The translations under genes and the position numbers were made by a program. Of a DNA stretch of 64,000 bases, positions 45,651 through 57,979 are shown piece after piece. The stretch is taken from contig NC_092863.1 in the NCBI RefSeq assembly GCF_032062135.1, forward strand, positions 15,778,693 to 15,842,692, in the 5' to 3' direction. This DNA comes from Pyxicephalus adspersus. Lineage: Eukaryota; Chordata; Amphibia; Anura; Pyxicephalidae. The notes under the pieces were generated by a model that had not been told where the DNA came from, did no database searches, and saw only the letters and a program-made list of their open reading frames with translations. The stretch's first letter is position 1; the number at the start of each line of letters is the position of its first letter.

Positions 45651-46123
45651 GGCTATGTACACACGTGCTATATCTATTGTTGGAAAGAATCTTTCATGAT
45701 CCTTTCCTAGGACTGCACAATGCATGAATTAGCATTGTACAATCAGCACCGTTCTGCTCTATGGAGGAGGGAGGGGGAGAACAACGGAGGGACACCCTGA
45801 TGCTCTCTCCCTTCACTTCTATTACAATCGTTCATCGCCCATCGTCCGATCCACGAACAATGGCTGGTTACACACGTGCAATAAGGACATACAGCACCGT
45901 TCTGCTCTATGGGGAGGAGAGGGGGAGAACGAGGGAGCGGCATCCTGCTGCACGCTCTCCCCTTTTACTTTCATTAAGATCTTTCGTCGTCCATCGTCCG
46001 TGGATCCACCAGGACGGTCGTTTGGACGATGAACGACGGGGGCTGTACGCACGCCAGATTCTCGGCCAATATCAGCCCTGAGCCAATTATAGGACAAAAT
46101 CCATTTGACGTGTGTACGTAGCC
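45651..46123. mobile_element. Composite Harbinger-like MITE (two copies joined)
   Basis: It starts GGCTATGTACACACGTGCTA and ends GTGTGTACGTAGCC. At about 45868 a second start-like GGTTACACACGTGCAATAAG appears, and the GGGGAGAACG and TCTGCTCTATGG blocks occur twice. It reads as one element inserted into or recombined with another. Confidence 0.65.
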
Positions 46124-46239
46124 CTAGAGTGTAGGTGATGGGAATAGTGATAATAGTGACATTGTAGTATAGCCACCATGGCAAATCTAGTGGTAGAGAG
46201 AGGACAGTAAACATTACCTTTAGTCAGTACACTTTAGGC

Positions 46240-46537
46240 CAGTGTTTCTCAACAAGGGTTCAGTGGAACCTTACGGCTCCTTCAAAGGTTGCTATGGGTT
46301 TCTTGAGCAATGAGCAATTTGTGGCTCTCAGGTCAATTACCACTGATAGCTGAGATTTATGAGCATCTATAAAGGGGACATTCTTCCCATCAGCTAACAT
46401 TGTAAGAGGCATTCGTCCCATTGACCACCAGGCTAATTTATCATGAATTGGGCATATAATAAATATTGATATATAAATAATGAGACCTGAGTTCTTTCAA
46501 AAGATTGCTAAGATCTTAAAAAGATTGAGAAAGACTG
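46240..46537. mobile_element. hAT-type MITE, complete
   Basis: The left end CAGTGTTTCTCAACAAGGGT and the right end AAGATTGAGAAAGACTG are inverted. The flanking 8-mers CTTTAGGC and ATTTAGTC match at 6 of 8 positions, as expected for an old hAT duplication. Same family as 6239-6490. Confidence 0.7.
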
Positions 46538-46545
46538 ATTTAGTC

Positions 46546-48736
46546 TATGAATTAGACGATAATAAAAATAAAAAAAACTAGACACCATTAGTCATGTTAT
46601 TTGGTTTGCCAGTAATTATGTAAACTACAAATTAGATTAGGTTTAATTTCCTGGTGATATAATAGCCTGCAGTCTTTAAAGCTCTGTTCGTGGTTACACC
46701 CTTTTCACAAAGTATGGCAATGAAACTGTTGGTGAAGTTTTGCATATTGTTATAAAGAGTGAATGATCTTGATAAACGATCCTTAGATTATGATCCAGTT
46801 TCTTCAACTTTAACAACAGCTGAATGGATTGAATTGTTTTATATATGTCATTTGAGTGACTCTGAATCCTGGCCAATGAAAATGCAGTTGTCCATGTCCC
46901 CAGATGCCAACCCTACCTTCTTTCTGACTGTTTGTTCCTGACTACCTGATCTACCTACTTTTCTGACTGTTTTTTAAGTATTGCTTTTTGTATTGTGAGA
47001 TATAGCCCAATGTACAAGCGATGTTACCTCTTTGAGTTGTAGATCAAACAGACATCTTCTTCAACAAAACTCTGAAAGGAATGAAAATTTTAGTACATAA
47101 ATGTAATGATATTTCATGTTTATTGATACGAATGTAATTATGTTTACGAATACAATTGTAGCTGAGCTCTGGGATAAGCAAATATTGCCTAAATACAAGA
47201 GGTGTATATTCTACTTCAATCTTGGTGTGCTGTTTATTTATTACAGATCTGTGCAATAATTTAGCATAAAGAAGAAAAATCAAATAATTGGGAATTTCAA
47301 AGCGTAAAAAGGGTAATTATTTATTTAATAATAACTATATAAAGGTAAAAGGCAGTTGGTAAAAAAACTGACTGCTAACATGGCCCAAGGGCTAATAAAT
47401 CACAAAGAGCTTTACTGAATACAGCCAGTCTCAAAGAATAATATATCAACAATTCTTGGTAATACTTCAGATACAATATGGAATTTTACACTTTCAATCT
47501 ATGAAATATTCTGCCAGTGTGTTTCATAACAGTACTTCCTTAGAAGAAACAAGCAAAGTGTAGAATTCACATTATGAAAATGGTAGTACCCATGCTTGGT
47601 TGTGTTCAGGTAGAAATATATTTAAACCCAGCATAAGGGAGGGATGACTGGAAAAATTTACCAAAGATCTCTTTCTCAAGTAATGTGTGTGCGCTCCCAC
47701 TGAGCAAACAACACATCAGTAGTTGAGCATGGTTGATTTTGTTTATAAAAAATAAATATAGTTAATTTTTCATGTCTCGGGAACACTGAGACAATGTGGC
47801 TTGGAGGGCAAAAACAGTCAAAGTGGCTTTTGTGGAATTTCGGGAAAGGGTTAGGACAGTGTCAAACATGGCCATACCTAGAAGAAAAATGTGCCATAGT
47901 TACACTGTCCCTTGTAGTGTAGTGGTAGTTGTAGTGATGTCCCACTGCCCTCCATACAGTGTCATGGTTTATTAGTTCTCAAAATTGTGTGCCTCAGCAT
48001 TCCAGTGCTCCGTAGTATGTTGCAGCCTTCAACTGTTGATACATACACATACCCTCGCACAAAAAAAGACATTCTTATCAAGGAATATATATATATGTCT
48101 TGCTTAAATACTAATTGATGTCCCAGTCTCCCCTAAAAAAGCCATTTGGCAAGAATAATGAACATCTAACAAGTCGAATACCTATCTTTTTTCAATTCTG
48201 ATATCTGCATATACTAAAGGGCTGGCAAACACTGATAAGGAAAATAGAGGAAGCACTGTATCACTGCATATTACTGACATGCATTTATCATTGGCAGCGG
48301 TAGGGAATGACATGCAGATAATGCCAACAACAGGCACATATTACCAACTACCGATACATATCAATGACAAGTAATTATTCCACAAACAGACCATTGACAA
48401 GATGATTCCCTAGTAACAAGGTAGGCCAGTGACAGGGGAAAGAGCCACCTGTTACTGCTGAAATTTGGAAGAGGGCTTCTTGGGACACCTGGGAACTGTT
48501 TATGGTGTGGGGTACCACTGTGAATGCATTTAGGTAGGCTGCAGGGAGCCCCTACTGCTGATTGGATTAGTCTATGAGGATCAGCTGCATACTCCACACT
48601 CCATTCCGCACTTACATTCTTGTGTTCCATAACTGTTCTCTCTGCTGGCCATGTCCCCATGCCGCATCACCTGGCTACCACAATATTGTCAGTAACTGAC
48701 TCCATTTAGGGTTGATCTCTGGCCTCCTTGGTCTTA
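46546..48736. other. Intergenic, nothing recognised
   Basis: About 2.2 kb of AT-rich sequence. A 44-bp segment with splice-like borders on the minus strand (about 47073-47030, ttcctttcag to gtaaca) could be an exon by chance but has no family match. Confidence 0.45.
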
Positions 48737-49155
48737 AGCTACGTACACACTTCCAATTATTATCGTTGGAAAACGAACGACGAACGATCCTGCACGATAT
48801 ATACGAACGATCGTATAGCACCGATCCTGCACATAGAGATAACGACATGATCGTTTGTAGATATTGTACACACAATAGATACGATCGTTTAAGCGATAGA
48901 GGAACTATGTGCACGACAGGAAAGTGAACGGACGTTCGTTCATCACGCATGCTCTGAACATGGACGATCAACGAACGACCGTACACACGAACGATGTTCA
49001 ACGATCGTCGTCCAATCCGATCCGCTGGTCCGGTCGTTCGTTTCTAACGAGTTTCCTCATTCGTCGGCGTCGTTGGTTACTTTTTTACTTTTTTTGCCCA
49101 ATCGATCGTTCGTCGTTCGATTGGAACGATAAAAATTGGAAGTGTGTACGCACCT
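48737..49155. mobile_element. Harbinger-like MITE, ACGAACGAT-rich subfamily
   Basis: The ends AGCTACGTACACACTTCCAA and AATTGGAAGTGTGTACGCAC are inverted, with TTA on both sides (48734-48736 and 49156-49158). The size (419 bp) and the interior match the copy at 7514-7930 in opposite orientation. It is non-coding. Confidence 0.8.
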
Positions 49156-49158
49156 TTA

Positions 49159-50415
49159 GACTGTTACCTTGCATGGCTGCCTCTGAGACTTTTAAGAACT
49201 GACCTTATCTTTGCTTAGTGATTCGTGGATCCTAATTACCTGCAACTGTTTTTGTTCCTGTAATCAGTCTGGATTATCAACTTCCTATTTAAAACCTGCA
49301 GTTTTCTGTTCTTTTTTTCCTGGTTATTTTGGTTTATTCTGTGATCTTGTGTACTGTTACTAGGAGCTATTGTGGTTAAATGTATCTCAACATGGACTTT
49401 GTCATTGGCTCTCTCTCTGTCCTGCTGGCTTGACCTATGGACTTGCCTCGGACAGCTGTTGATTACTGTTCATTTTTCTGTTTGCTGTGTTCATCCACTA
49501 CTGGGTACACTGGTTAAATTGGGATGAGATGTCCCAGATAGAAACATTTTTAGGACAGGAAGTGGCTCAGCTAAGCATCAGTATGGGTGACATTTAATGA
49601 ATCATTGAACTGTGCTTATTTTAATCTGAACTAGAAGTCTTCAAATGCCATTTTCAACTGAAGTTAGGTTAGGATCAGGTAAGAGAATAAAATTAAGGGT
49701 TAAAGGGATTTAAAGTAACCCATGATTAGAAGAAAATGGTGGTTGTGAGTAATGTTGTGGGTCCCACCTCGTACAAATGGGGTATGCCTGGTTGTTTGTC
49801 ACAATATTTTCCTAATTACTGTCCTAGAACATATATTAGGATAGGAAATTCTGATATTTCTCCAATAGTACATTCATGTTGGTCTGCGGGATCAATAGAA
49901 ATGTGAAAAAGAAAGAGCTGGTAAACTCTAAGACCACCATGAATTGTTAAAGCTTTGCCCATGTAGATCGACCTAACATTTAGGTAGCATGGACAAAAGC
50001 TGCTGCGACCTGGGTTCCTGTACCTTTTTTTTTTAGGTGATAATTACGTTAAGCCAGCAAATTTTGAAGGTTAAAATGACTAAAAATTGCAGAATACATT
50101 CAAATTAATAGCTAATATTGAATCATTTACTAGACTTTGGGCGAGGAGGAAAGGGGGCTTTATGGAGTACTGCAGCGTCCAGCAATTAGAACACCCTGCA
50201 TTTAGTCATGACATTTGTCATCTTTAAGAGTTGGAAATTAATAAAAATCCTAATATAAATAATCTCCTAAGTATACAAATAGTTACAATGCATATTGGTG
50301 TTCAGATATGTAAAACTAAAACACTCAGGAAATTGGCTTCCTCTGGTTTGCATGTTTGCAAAAGAAGTCCAGGAAGTCAAGAATGACAATGATAACAAAA
50401 TGTTCCTCAATCCAC
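49159..50415. other. Intergenic, nothing firmly recognised
   Basis: The stretch 49260-49520 (TATTTAAAACCTGCAG, CCTGGTTATTTTGG, CTTGACCTATGGACTTGCCT) has the feel of a dispersed repeat but no second copy was found in this window. Confidence 0.4.
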
Positions 50416-50571
50416 CTTAAAGCAGAACTAGTGTTAAGAAAAAACTTGGTACAGGAGGGTTCTTTAGTGCAGAAAGAACAGATCATGTCTCCTCTGAAAT
50501 ATAATAAACTTGCTTGTCTGCTCACAATTGTTTTAATTTTTAAGGTTAGTTCTTCTTTAAAAGCATTTTTT
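50416..50571. mobile_element. Small MITE with TTAAAGCAGAACTA ends
   Basis: The left end TTAAAGCAGAACTAGTGTTA and the right end TTAGTTCTTCTTTAA are imperfect inverted repeats. A related left end (TTAAAGCAGAACTGTG) lies near 40589. Confidence 0.55.
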
Positions 50572-50889
50572 TCTTTTGACATCCAATGAGTATTAAACTG
50601 CTTCATTAGATGCTATTTTGAAGAGCTAACACCGTTTTAACCATTTTAACACATTTTGAAATATGGGAAACTTTAACATTTTTGACAGCAATTCTTGTTC
50701 TAAGCTGCTTCAACTGTGTTATAGCAACAGCATCCACAGAATAATTAGTTCATGTTTCACAATAAAACCTGTGTTTATTTTGCATACCCATATCCAAAAA
50801 GAATGTATTTGCTTGCCAATGATTTAATAAATTAACTTTTAATAATAACAGTTAATTTATTAATATCAACCTAATCTCTACCTTATTCC

Positions 50890-51342
50890 TTGAAACGGAC
50901 CTTAACTCAGAATTTTTAATTTACATAAACGGGTAGACAACTTTTTATTTTTTTAAAATGGATAAAAAAAGTGCAGTGTTTAAGACAGAATGGGAGTACA
51001 AAGCTTTGCGGGATACCTACTTGGCTCTTGGCTGCTCCTTCTGTGCATGCTCTTTGCTGGGGCATGTGCAGAAGGAGCCTTTTCATCAATGGGAAAAAAA
51101 TTGCCGGTGTCACGCAAGTGCAGTGAGATCGGCAATCTTTTTTTCCAATCTACGTCACCCGATTTTGCGCTTGCACAGTGCGAGATCGGGTGATGCAGGA
51201 AAAAGGACCTGGAAAAGACAGAAGAAGATGTCGGTGCCTGCGCTTCCCCTGAACTTGGCAAAAGACAGATGCTGGTACGGCATGGGACCCAATAGAAGAA
51301 ACCTCCCGGCGGATTTTTTTATTTTGTGTTCACTTTAAGCTT
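50890..51342. mobile_element. MITE, same family as 18485-19304, uninterrupted
   Basis: It shares GGACCTTAACTCA, CGGGTAGACAACTTTTTA, GCGGGATACCTAC, GCTGCTCCTTCTG, GTGCAGTGAGATCGGCAATC and GCGAGATCGGGTGAT with the interrupted copy, ending TTCACTTTAAGC. Frames here are repeat readings. Confidence 0.65.
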
Positions 51343-51549
51343 TTCATTGTGAACATTTCTGTTTAAGCAAGAACAACCTCAGCAACTTTACAGAGCAACA
51401 GCCAAAATTGTTGGCTCGGTAAGATAACATATCACATCCTGTTTTTTGGGTCTTTGTTCTGGGTTTGTGCTGGGTTATAAATAACAAGAACTGCAAAATA
51501 CACTTTTAGCTCTTCTTAGTTTGCATCTTGAGATTTAGCCTGACCTTAA

Positions 51550-51705
51550 CAAAGTCCACATTCATGTCACTAACTGTCCCCCACAGGGGTTCACAATCTA
51601 ATGTCCCTTCCTTAGTCATTAATGAAGTCTAAGGACAATTTTTAATGGAAGCCCAACTAACTTATCAGCACATTTTTGAGATGTGGGATGAAATTAGAAG
51701 GCCTA
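51550..51705 (-). mobile_element. 3' fragment of a tRNA-like SINE, minus orientation
   Basis: Read on the minus strand it contains CATCCCACATCTCAAAAATG, AAAATTGTCCTTAGAC, GGGACATTAGATTGTGAACC and GACAGTTAGTGACATGAATG. Only the distal part of the SINE remains. Confidence 0.7.
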
Positions 51706-51784
51706 AAGACCTAGAAGACCTCCAAAAAATATATTTTTATAATTAAAGTTTCAGTGGGGCAACAAGATTACTTTAGCCATAATG

Positions 51785-51863
51785 CCGAGAGTGGCTCGGG
51801 GTGAATTATCTATACCAAAAGCAGTAACCCTGGGCCACACTTGGGATAGAATTGCCAGGGAGT
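51785..51863. mobile_element. Right-end remnant of a piggyBac-like MITE
   Basis: GTGGCTCGGGGTGAATTATC, CAGTAACCCTGGGCCACACT and TTGCCAGGGAGTTTAA line up with the right 80 bp of the element at 671-969. It abuts a second TTAA element. Confidence 0.6.
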
Positions 51864-52100
51864 TTAAACCACTTACCTAGTAAGCAGTGCCTGGCCTCCT
51901 GTCCCCCTGGCGATGCTGGCTAGGCATCTGTGTAACCTGGCGATGCCCGGCTGGGCATCTGCGTTCGAGCGTGTGGCTGAGGGGCGGGACTGTGTGGCTG
52001 GGAGTTGGCACCAGGTGGGAAATTTAAAATACTAAGTATTTTTAAATGTACTCATTTTAAATTTAAAAATACTTAATATTCATACCACCAGGGTGGTTAA
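51864..52100. mobile_element. TTAA-bounded MITE
   Basis: It begins TTAAACCACTTACC and ends ACCACCAGGGTGGTTAA, with TTAA at both borders (51864-51867, 52097-52100). The interior has a GC-rich left half with GCGATGC...GGCTGGGCATCTG repeats and an AT-rich palindrome at 52021-52080. Confidence 0.55.
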
Positions 52101-52714
52101 AGTGAAATTTCATAGAAAAAAAATCACTTAAACTTTCATTGAATATATTCTTTTTAGCCATGGAAGACATGATCTTGCTTAACGTACACTTTATGCCTTT
52201 GAAAACCAAGGTATTGAGCAGCACTGGAGGAGGCCAGGTGGACTTGCACCTGTACCAGAAGCCCCTAAATGACAAAATTGGACGGATACAAGACTTTAAA
52301 CCTTAGCCAAAGAGAAAGAGCAGCGGTGACTGGTCTTTACAGGAAGCTCCTGCACAAAGAAAAAGTTTCATGCTTGATTATTGCACAGATCTTGAAGAAA
52401 GACACAAAGGACCTCAAAATGTAGGTTAACACACACACACACCTCTTATATGTAGAAAATATTTGCATAGCCCCGAGATCAGCTTTAAGTAATAAGAGTT
52501 TTTTTTTTTCAACTGCAAGTGCTGTGTCTTCATACATTTTATATTACCATTAGGGATTACCTAAATTATTATTTAAAGTAGTTGGAAGGATAATTTTAGT
52601 CTTTACAGATTATTTATGTTAGTGTTCAGCAAAGAGAAAAAAAAGCATATTCAAGCATTGAAAGGAAAAATATAGAATAGAACAGAACAAAAGTGATAGC
52701 TATGGCGGTCAAAA
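52101..52714. other. Intergenic, nothing recognised
   Basis: A short (AC)n lies at about 52429-52441. No gene. Confidence 0.45.
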
Positions 52715-53569
52715 AGAGCAAAATTATTCGGGTGAACGAACATCGAATTCATCAATGGGGGAAAAAATTCAGGTTGTATTTTGGGACTGTGTAGAGCTTC
52801 TACAGCCTATAAATACATTTAAAAAGACATGTCAAGACTCCCCCAGTTCTGCACAACACTGTACAAGTAAAAAAAAATAAGGAAGGCTTTTTTATGTTGC
52901 TGGCAAGGCCATTTTATGGGGCGGTCAAGGGAACATGCCAGATTTTATTCCGGCCTCCGACAAGAGGCAGAGAGGGCCACGAGGGGATTCCTTCGGTCCA
53001 AAAATTAGCCACCAGGTTTCACTGCTCTGTTACAAGCCATACACAGGGTTCAGAATACAGGCAGAGGTCCCTGAGGGGTCTTTCAGTCAAAAAATGATCC
53101 AGTTACACAGCCCTGTTACAAGTAATATGGGCCTCACAGGAGTGGGGACTGCATTGTTAACTGGAATCTCGAGCTGGGTGTAGTGCATGGCCAATGCCAC
53201 CTTAAAGTCTGTAATACAATTTTTGTGAATGGAGTACTGACAGGTGTCAGCAGCAGGAGGAGGAGGCGGTGGGCTTGTAGACCAAGTGTGGACCGCATTA
53301 GTATCTTGCATCTAGAGTTGGGTACTGGGCAGACAGCAACAGTAACATCAGGAGTAGGAGGCGGTGGGCTTTGTGATGGAGCTAGGATCGCATTAGAGGT
53401 TGAGGCCATTATCTCTATGGACAGTGTAGAAGCTGTAGCTATTTGAGACATGAATAGATGAACGAAATTCACACTGTCCATACCTACTATCTAGTGAAAC
53501 CACATAAAAGGGAACAGGCATAGTGGAATCAGCGGGGAAATACATAAATTGTTTATCATTTGTGGATAT

Positions 53570-54120
53570 CTAGCGAGTGCTATCACAGTTGAATATCTGT
53601 ATTTGTTTTAGATAAATACATACATTTTTATGGGTTTTAAGATAAATACCAAGTGCTATCAGAATAAAATTTCTGTATTTTTTGGAGAGAAATATAGAAT
53701 ATTTTATGGTCTTTTGGATAGATACCAAGTGCTATTAGAATTAAACATCTGTATTGTTTGGAGAGAAATACATACATTTTTATGGCTTTGGGGATATATA
53801 GCAAAGTGGGATCAGAATTAAATATCTGTATTTTTTGTAGAGAAATATAGAATTTTTTATGGTCTTTTGGATAGATACCAAGTGCTATCTGAATTAAATA
53901 TCTATATTTTTTTGAAAGAAATACAGACATTTTTTGCCTTTGGGGATTAATAGCAAAGTGGGATCAGAATAAAATATCTGTATTTTTTTTTTACAGAAAT
54001 ACTGAAATTTTTATGGGTTTTAGGATAGATACCAAGTGCTATCATAATTAAATATCTGTATTTTTTACCGATAAATACAGAAATTTTTATGTTTTATGTG
54101 ATAGATTGCAAGAGGAATCT
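53570..54120 (+). repeat. 76-bp tandem repeat, forward block
   Basis: The unit is about CCAAGTGCTATCAGAATTAA, ATATCTGTATTTTTTGGAGA, GAAATACAGA, then TTTTTATGG(T/C)TTTTGGATAGATA. Successive GTGCTAT or GTGGGAT landmarks at 53577, 53653, 53729, 53806, 53882, 53959 and 54038 are 76-79 bp apart. The 97-codon minus frame here is the repeat itself. Confidence 0.9.
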
Positions 54121-55060
54121 TAAATTATGATACCTCTTGCAATCTATCACAAAGACCAGAAAAAAATTCCGTATTTTTCTAAAAAAAAAATACTGATATT
54201 TCATTTTGATACCATTTGCTATCTATCCAAAAAGACAGAAAATTTTCTGTATTTCTCTACAAAAAATACAAATAATTAATTGAATCATTAGATTAAATGA
54301 ATCACAGCTCCGTTACAAGTGATATAGGCCTCAAAGTAGGTAGAGGCAGAGGGCCCTGAGGGAGGTGCTCCATAAAAAATACTGACCAGTTACACAGCTA
54401 CATTGCAAGTTATAGGCCTCAGGGACAGAGTAGAGGTGGAGGGCCACAAGGGGGAGGAGTAGAAGGAGATGCAGAAGGCTGTGAAAGTGCTCTTCCCATC
54501 AAGGTGTCAGCAGGCCATGCAGCAGTTGACAACTAATCAGTACACTCCGCAGAGTCATTGAAGTCATTGCCGATCCAAGCCTTATTCATTTTAATAAAAG
54601 TGATTGGGTCGACATTTTCTGCTGAAAGCCCAATCCGCTTGTCACTCACTACGGCCCCAGCTACACTGAACGCTCTTTCGGGTAACTATATTAATCCATA
54701 AAAAATACAGATATTTCATTCTGATGCCACTTGCTATCTATCACAAAAACCAGAAAAATGTCAGTATTTATCTATAAAAAATACAGATATTTCATTCTGA
54801 TACCACTTGCTATCTATTATTAAAGCCATAAAAATTCCTCTATTTCTCTGCAAAAATTCAGATTTAATTATGATACCTCTTGCAATCTATCAAAAAAACA
54901 AAAAAAAAATTCTGTATTTCTTTAAAAAAATATGCAAATATTTTATTCTGATACCACTTGCTATCTATCAAAAAAGCCATAAAAAATTCTGTATTTCTCT
55001 CCAAAAAATACAGATATTTAATTATGATACCTCTAGCAATCTATCAGAAAAAAACAGAAA
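54121..55060 (-). repeat. 76-bp repeat, inverted blocks around the hAT C terminus
   Basis: At 54121-54280 and 54690-55060 the same unit is read in reverse complement (AAATACAGATATTTCATTCT, GATACCACTTGCTATCTATC). The two inverted blocks bracket about 400 bp that encode the transposase C terminus. With the forward block they form a large inverted repeat centred near 54120. Confidence 0.85.
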
Positions 55061-57060
55061 AAATCCTATGAAAAAATGTTGTATCTCAGGTTTGTAACGT
55101 GGATCCAGTAATGTAGCAATCCAATAGTCGTCAGTCTTTGTTTTTATGTGTTGTATGCGCAGATCCTTGGATATGCACTCCTGCATGAAGGCTGTCATGT
55201 GGCTCAAAGTTCCCACAGCTGAGGTAATTCTGGACCCACACTCCTGTGGGTCGAACAGCAGCACAGGGTCATCCTCCTCCTCCTCCGTCTGGTCTTGCCA
55301 TCCACGGAACATGCCGCCTTGTGTTTGGGTGGATGGATGCCATGTACCCTCACTATCCTCCTCTGCCCCTTCCTCCCCTTCTCCCATGCCTGCAATGTCC
55401 TCCTCATCCTCTTCCGACCTCCTCCTCTTCCTGGATTTGTGGTGCACTATGCATACTAGGCACACATGTCCGAGATGATGTTTGAAACGTAATCTCTAGA
55501 TGCAGCGTCCACTCTGTGTCGTGTCCGAGATCCACCATCATCTGTTCCAGCAGGCATATGATAGGGATGGTGTCACTGACACAGGCCTGATCCCCCCTTC
55601 ATATTGCAGCCATTCCGCAGGACTGAAGAAAGGTAGTGTAGGTATACGTCTGAAACCAACAGACTCTGACACGTAAACCACCACCGCTTTCTGTTGTTCA
55701 GCCAGCCGCTGCAGCATGTAAAAGGTGGAATTCCAACATGTGGCCACATCACAAATTAACCGCTGCACTGGCAGGTTGAGATTTTGCTGTCAATCCACCA
55801 ATCTGGCACTGGCTGTGTACGACCGGCGGAAATGCGCTGACAACTTTCTGGCCTTCAGCAACAGTGGCTGGAGGCCTGGGTAATTCCTAAGGAAGTGCTG
55901 TACTATCAGGTTCATGAAGTGAGCCAAGCAGGGTACGTGTGTGAGTTTCCCACAATGCAGGGCTGCCAGCAGGTTGGCTTCGTTGTCACACATGACCTTG
56001 CCTGGTTGGAGTCTGTTGGGAGGTAGCCATATGTCCTCCTGCTCCCACAGGGCACTTGCCTGTGTGGCTGAGGGAACCCAGGCTTCGCAACCTCAGGACT
56101 GCTTGCCAACATCTGAAATAGCCAACTGCAGGTTGTTGCTGGCAGTGAACAGATGCTGCCAAATGGGAGGTGTTGGGTCTCCTTGTCAAAGTGTCTCTGG
56201 AGGAAGAGGTTGAGGCACTAGAGTCAAAGGAGGAGGTGGAAGTGGAGGTTGAGGAGGAGATTGCATGGCGATGTGTTCTGGGTGGAGGTAGGTATGCAGG
56301 CCTTGCTGCAGCTGCATGTTGCCCTGCTGCCACCAAAGTTACCCAGTGAGCTGTATAGGAAATATATCTTCCCACACATTGCAAAGCAGGAACACATTTT
56401 TCTACAAAATACTGTCGCTTGGGCATAATGTACTGTGGGTTCATGCAGAGAAATGCGTAACGGAACGCATTGCAGTCCACCAGCCGATAAGGGAGGAGCT
56501 CTTAACGCAATCAGCTGTGCAATTGCCGCATTGATTGTCTTTGTCTTGGGGTCATTTGGGCCATATTTCCTCTTGTGTTCCAGCATCTGGTGCATGGAAG
56601 GTTGGATGCTACTAATGCTAACCACAGAAAGATTGGACGATGGGGTAGAAGGTGTGGGGGATGGCAATGATGCCTGATCTTGACTGCTAGCAATGCGACA
56701 AACAGCAGCCGATCTGCGTTGCAGCTTTTGGCGGAGCCTGAAAAAGGTAGCGCACAGCTACATGCCACACTCAAATTGCTGGCAGCAGCACTGGTAACTT
56801 TGGTGGCAGAAGGAGGAAAGGCAGCGGAGGAAGATCTAGCAGTTTGAGCTTACTCTGTGCTTTGCCCAGGTGTTCCCACCAGGTTACCGGGTGGTGGCTT
56901 TTTAAATGTGTGCTCATGCAACTTGTTCCAAGTTTGTTTGGGTTTTTGCTGTCATCACTATGGACATTAAAAAATGCCCACACGGCCAAACATCTAACTG
57001 GGCCCAAAGGTGATCTGGAGGTGGTGCTCGTGGTGGCGGTCCGTGGCTGTTTTGGCATAG
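54550..57060 (-). pseudogene. hAT transposase with BED-type N terminus, broken
   Basis: In minus-strand order: VWAFFNVHSDDSK...LGTSCMSTHLKSHHP (57000-56880, BED finger lacking its CxxC half); MLEHKRKYGPNDPKTKTINA and IAQLIA (56600-56510); CDNEANLLAALHCGKLTHVP with CLAHFMNLIVQHFL (55993-55880); LICDVATCWNSTFYMLQRL (55765-55700); DDYWIATLLDPRYKPEIQHF (about 55120-55070); then RAFSVAGAVVSDKRIGLSAE and NVDPITFIKMNKAW (about 54690-54580), the hAT dimerisation region. Frameshifts, stops and the inserted 76-bp repeats separate the pieces, so it is inactive. Such elements move by cut and paste when intact. Confidence 0.82.
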
Positions 57061-57174
57061 CTGTGGTGACAGCTTCCGACGTTGGACGACTATGACTTGC
57101 CTCACTGGTATGTGAAGACTGCAGAGTATGGACAGCTTTTACCCTCTTCCTCCCTCTCCCCCTTTGAGGGTGCT

Positions 57175-57300
57175 GTGCAACCTCCTCCTCCTCTTCTTCT
57201 TCTTCTTCCTCCTCCTCCTCCTCCTCCTCTTCTTCCTGCCTATGATGGTCTCCTTGTTCGCCCCATCAGATCAAGGACATCATCATCATCATCATCAGAA
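57175..57300. repeat. (TCC/TTC)n and (ATC)n simple repeats
   Basis: A pyrimidine tract at about 57180-57237 and ATCATC repeats at about 57281-57299. On the minus strand they would read as Glu-rich and Asp-rich runs near the start of the hAT coding region. Confidence 0.85.
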
Positions 57301-57380
57301 GAGACAGTTTCCCTATATGTGCCGAAAGAAAGCAGCAGCCTTTTGGAGCCAGTTTGAATTGGCCTGTCTGGCTCAGAGTG

Positions 57381-57979
57381 TTAGGGTGAAAAGTAAGTGG
57401 GGGGAAAGGCTGTTAACTGACTCTCTTCGTCAGATGACTGAAACAACTGAGCGTCTTGAAGGAATTCTTGTAGCTCCGCCTCTCCAACCCCTCGGTGGGA
57501 CTCCTCTACATACTGCCGTACATGAGACTTTCCAGCCGATGATGAAGAACTAGGAGGAACAGGTGTATCATGGACTGTTTGGGACACCTGTAAGGCCTGT
57601 GTCTGGGACTGGGATGAAGAGGGGGTACAATCAGCTGACCCAGGCTGGGTCATGTACTCTACTAGCTCTTGTTTAAGGTGTGGTAGTAATGGACGTCCAC
57701 CAGCAACCAGCAACAGCAGCACTTCTTGTTCTCGGGTAAAACAAACTCATGCTGCTTTGTTTGCCCCCCTGCCAAAGCTGCCCCTTCCTCTTTGGCCAGG
57801 CATTGTACTAATTTTTTGTGTGGCTTGACACCCTGCAAAATATTTTGGAGCCAATATGCTTTACAAAATGTAAATTTGTACAGTAAGTGGATTTTTTTAT
57901 TGGGGGGGTGACACCAAAAATGCAAGTGCTCTGTGTGACACCAAAAATGCAAGTGCTCTGTGTGTGTTGTATGCAGCAC
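57381..57979 (-). pseudogene. Probable N-terminal region of the hAT ORF
   Basis: Minus frames give NILQGVKPHKKLVQCLAKEE, FVLPENKKCCCC, LPHLKQELVEYMTQPGS and ELQEFLQDAQLFQSSDEESQ, upstream of the acidic run and the BED finger. I do not recognise a domain. Its position and orientation suggest it belongs to the same transposon ORF. Confidence 0.45.

Noticed and set aside
47030..47073. Possible 44-bp mini-exon on the minus strand upstream of the NXPE exons
   Set aside because: The splice-like borders are fair, but the encoded residues match nothing expected in the NXPE N terminus, and such borders arise by chance.
49260..49520. Possible LTR or dispersed-repeat fragment
   Set aside because: No second copy, terminal motif or target duplication could be seen in this window.
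57128..57553. 141-codon plus frame with Leu, Pro and His runs
   Set aside because: It is the antisense reading of a simple-repeat region in the hAT coding strand.
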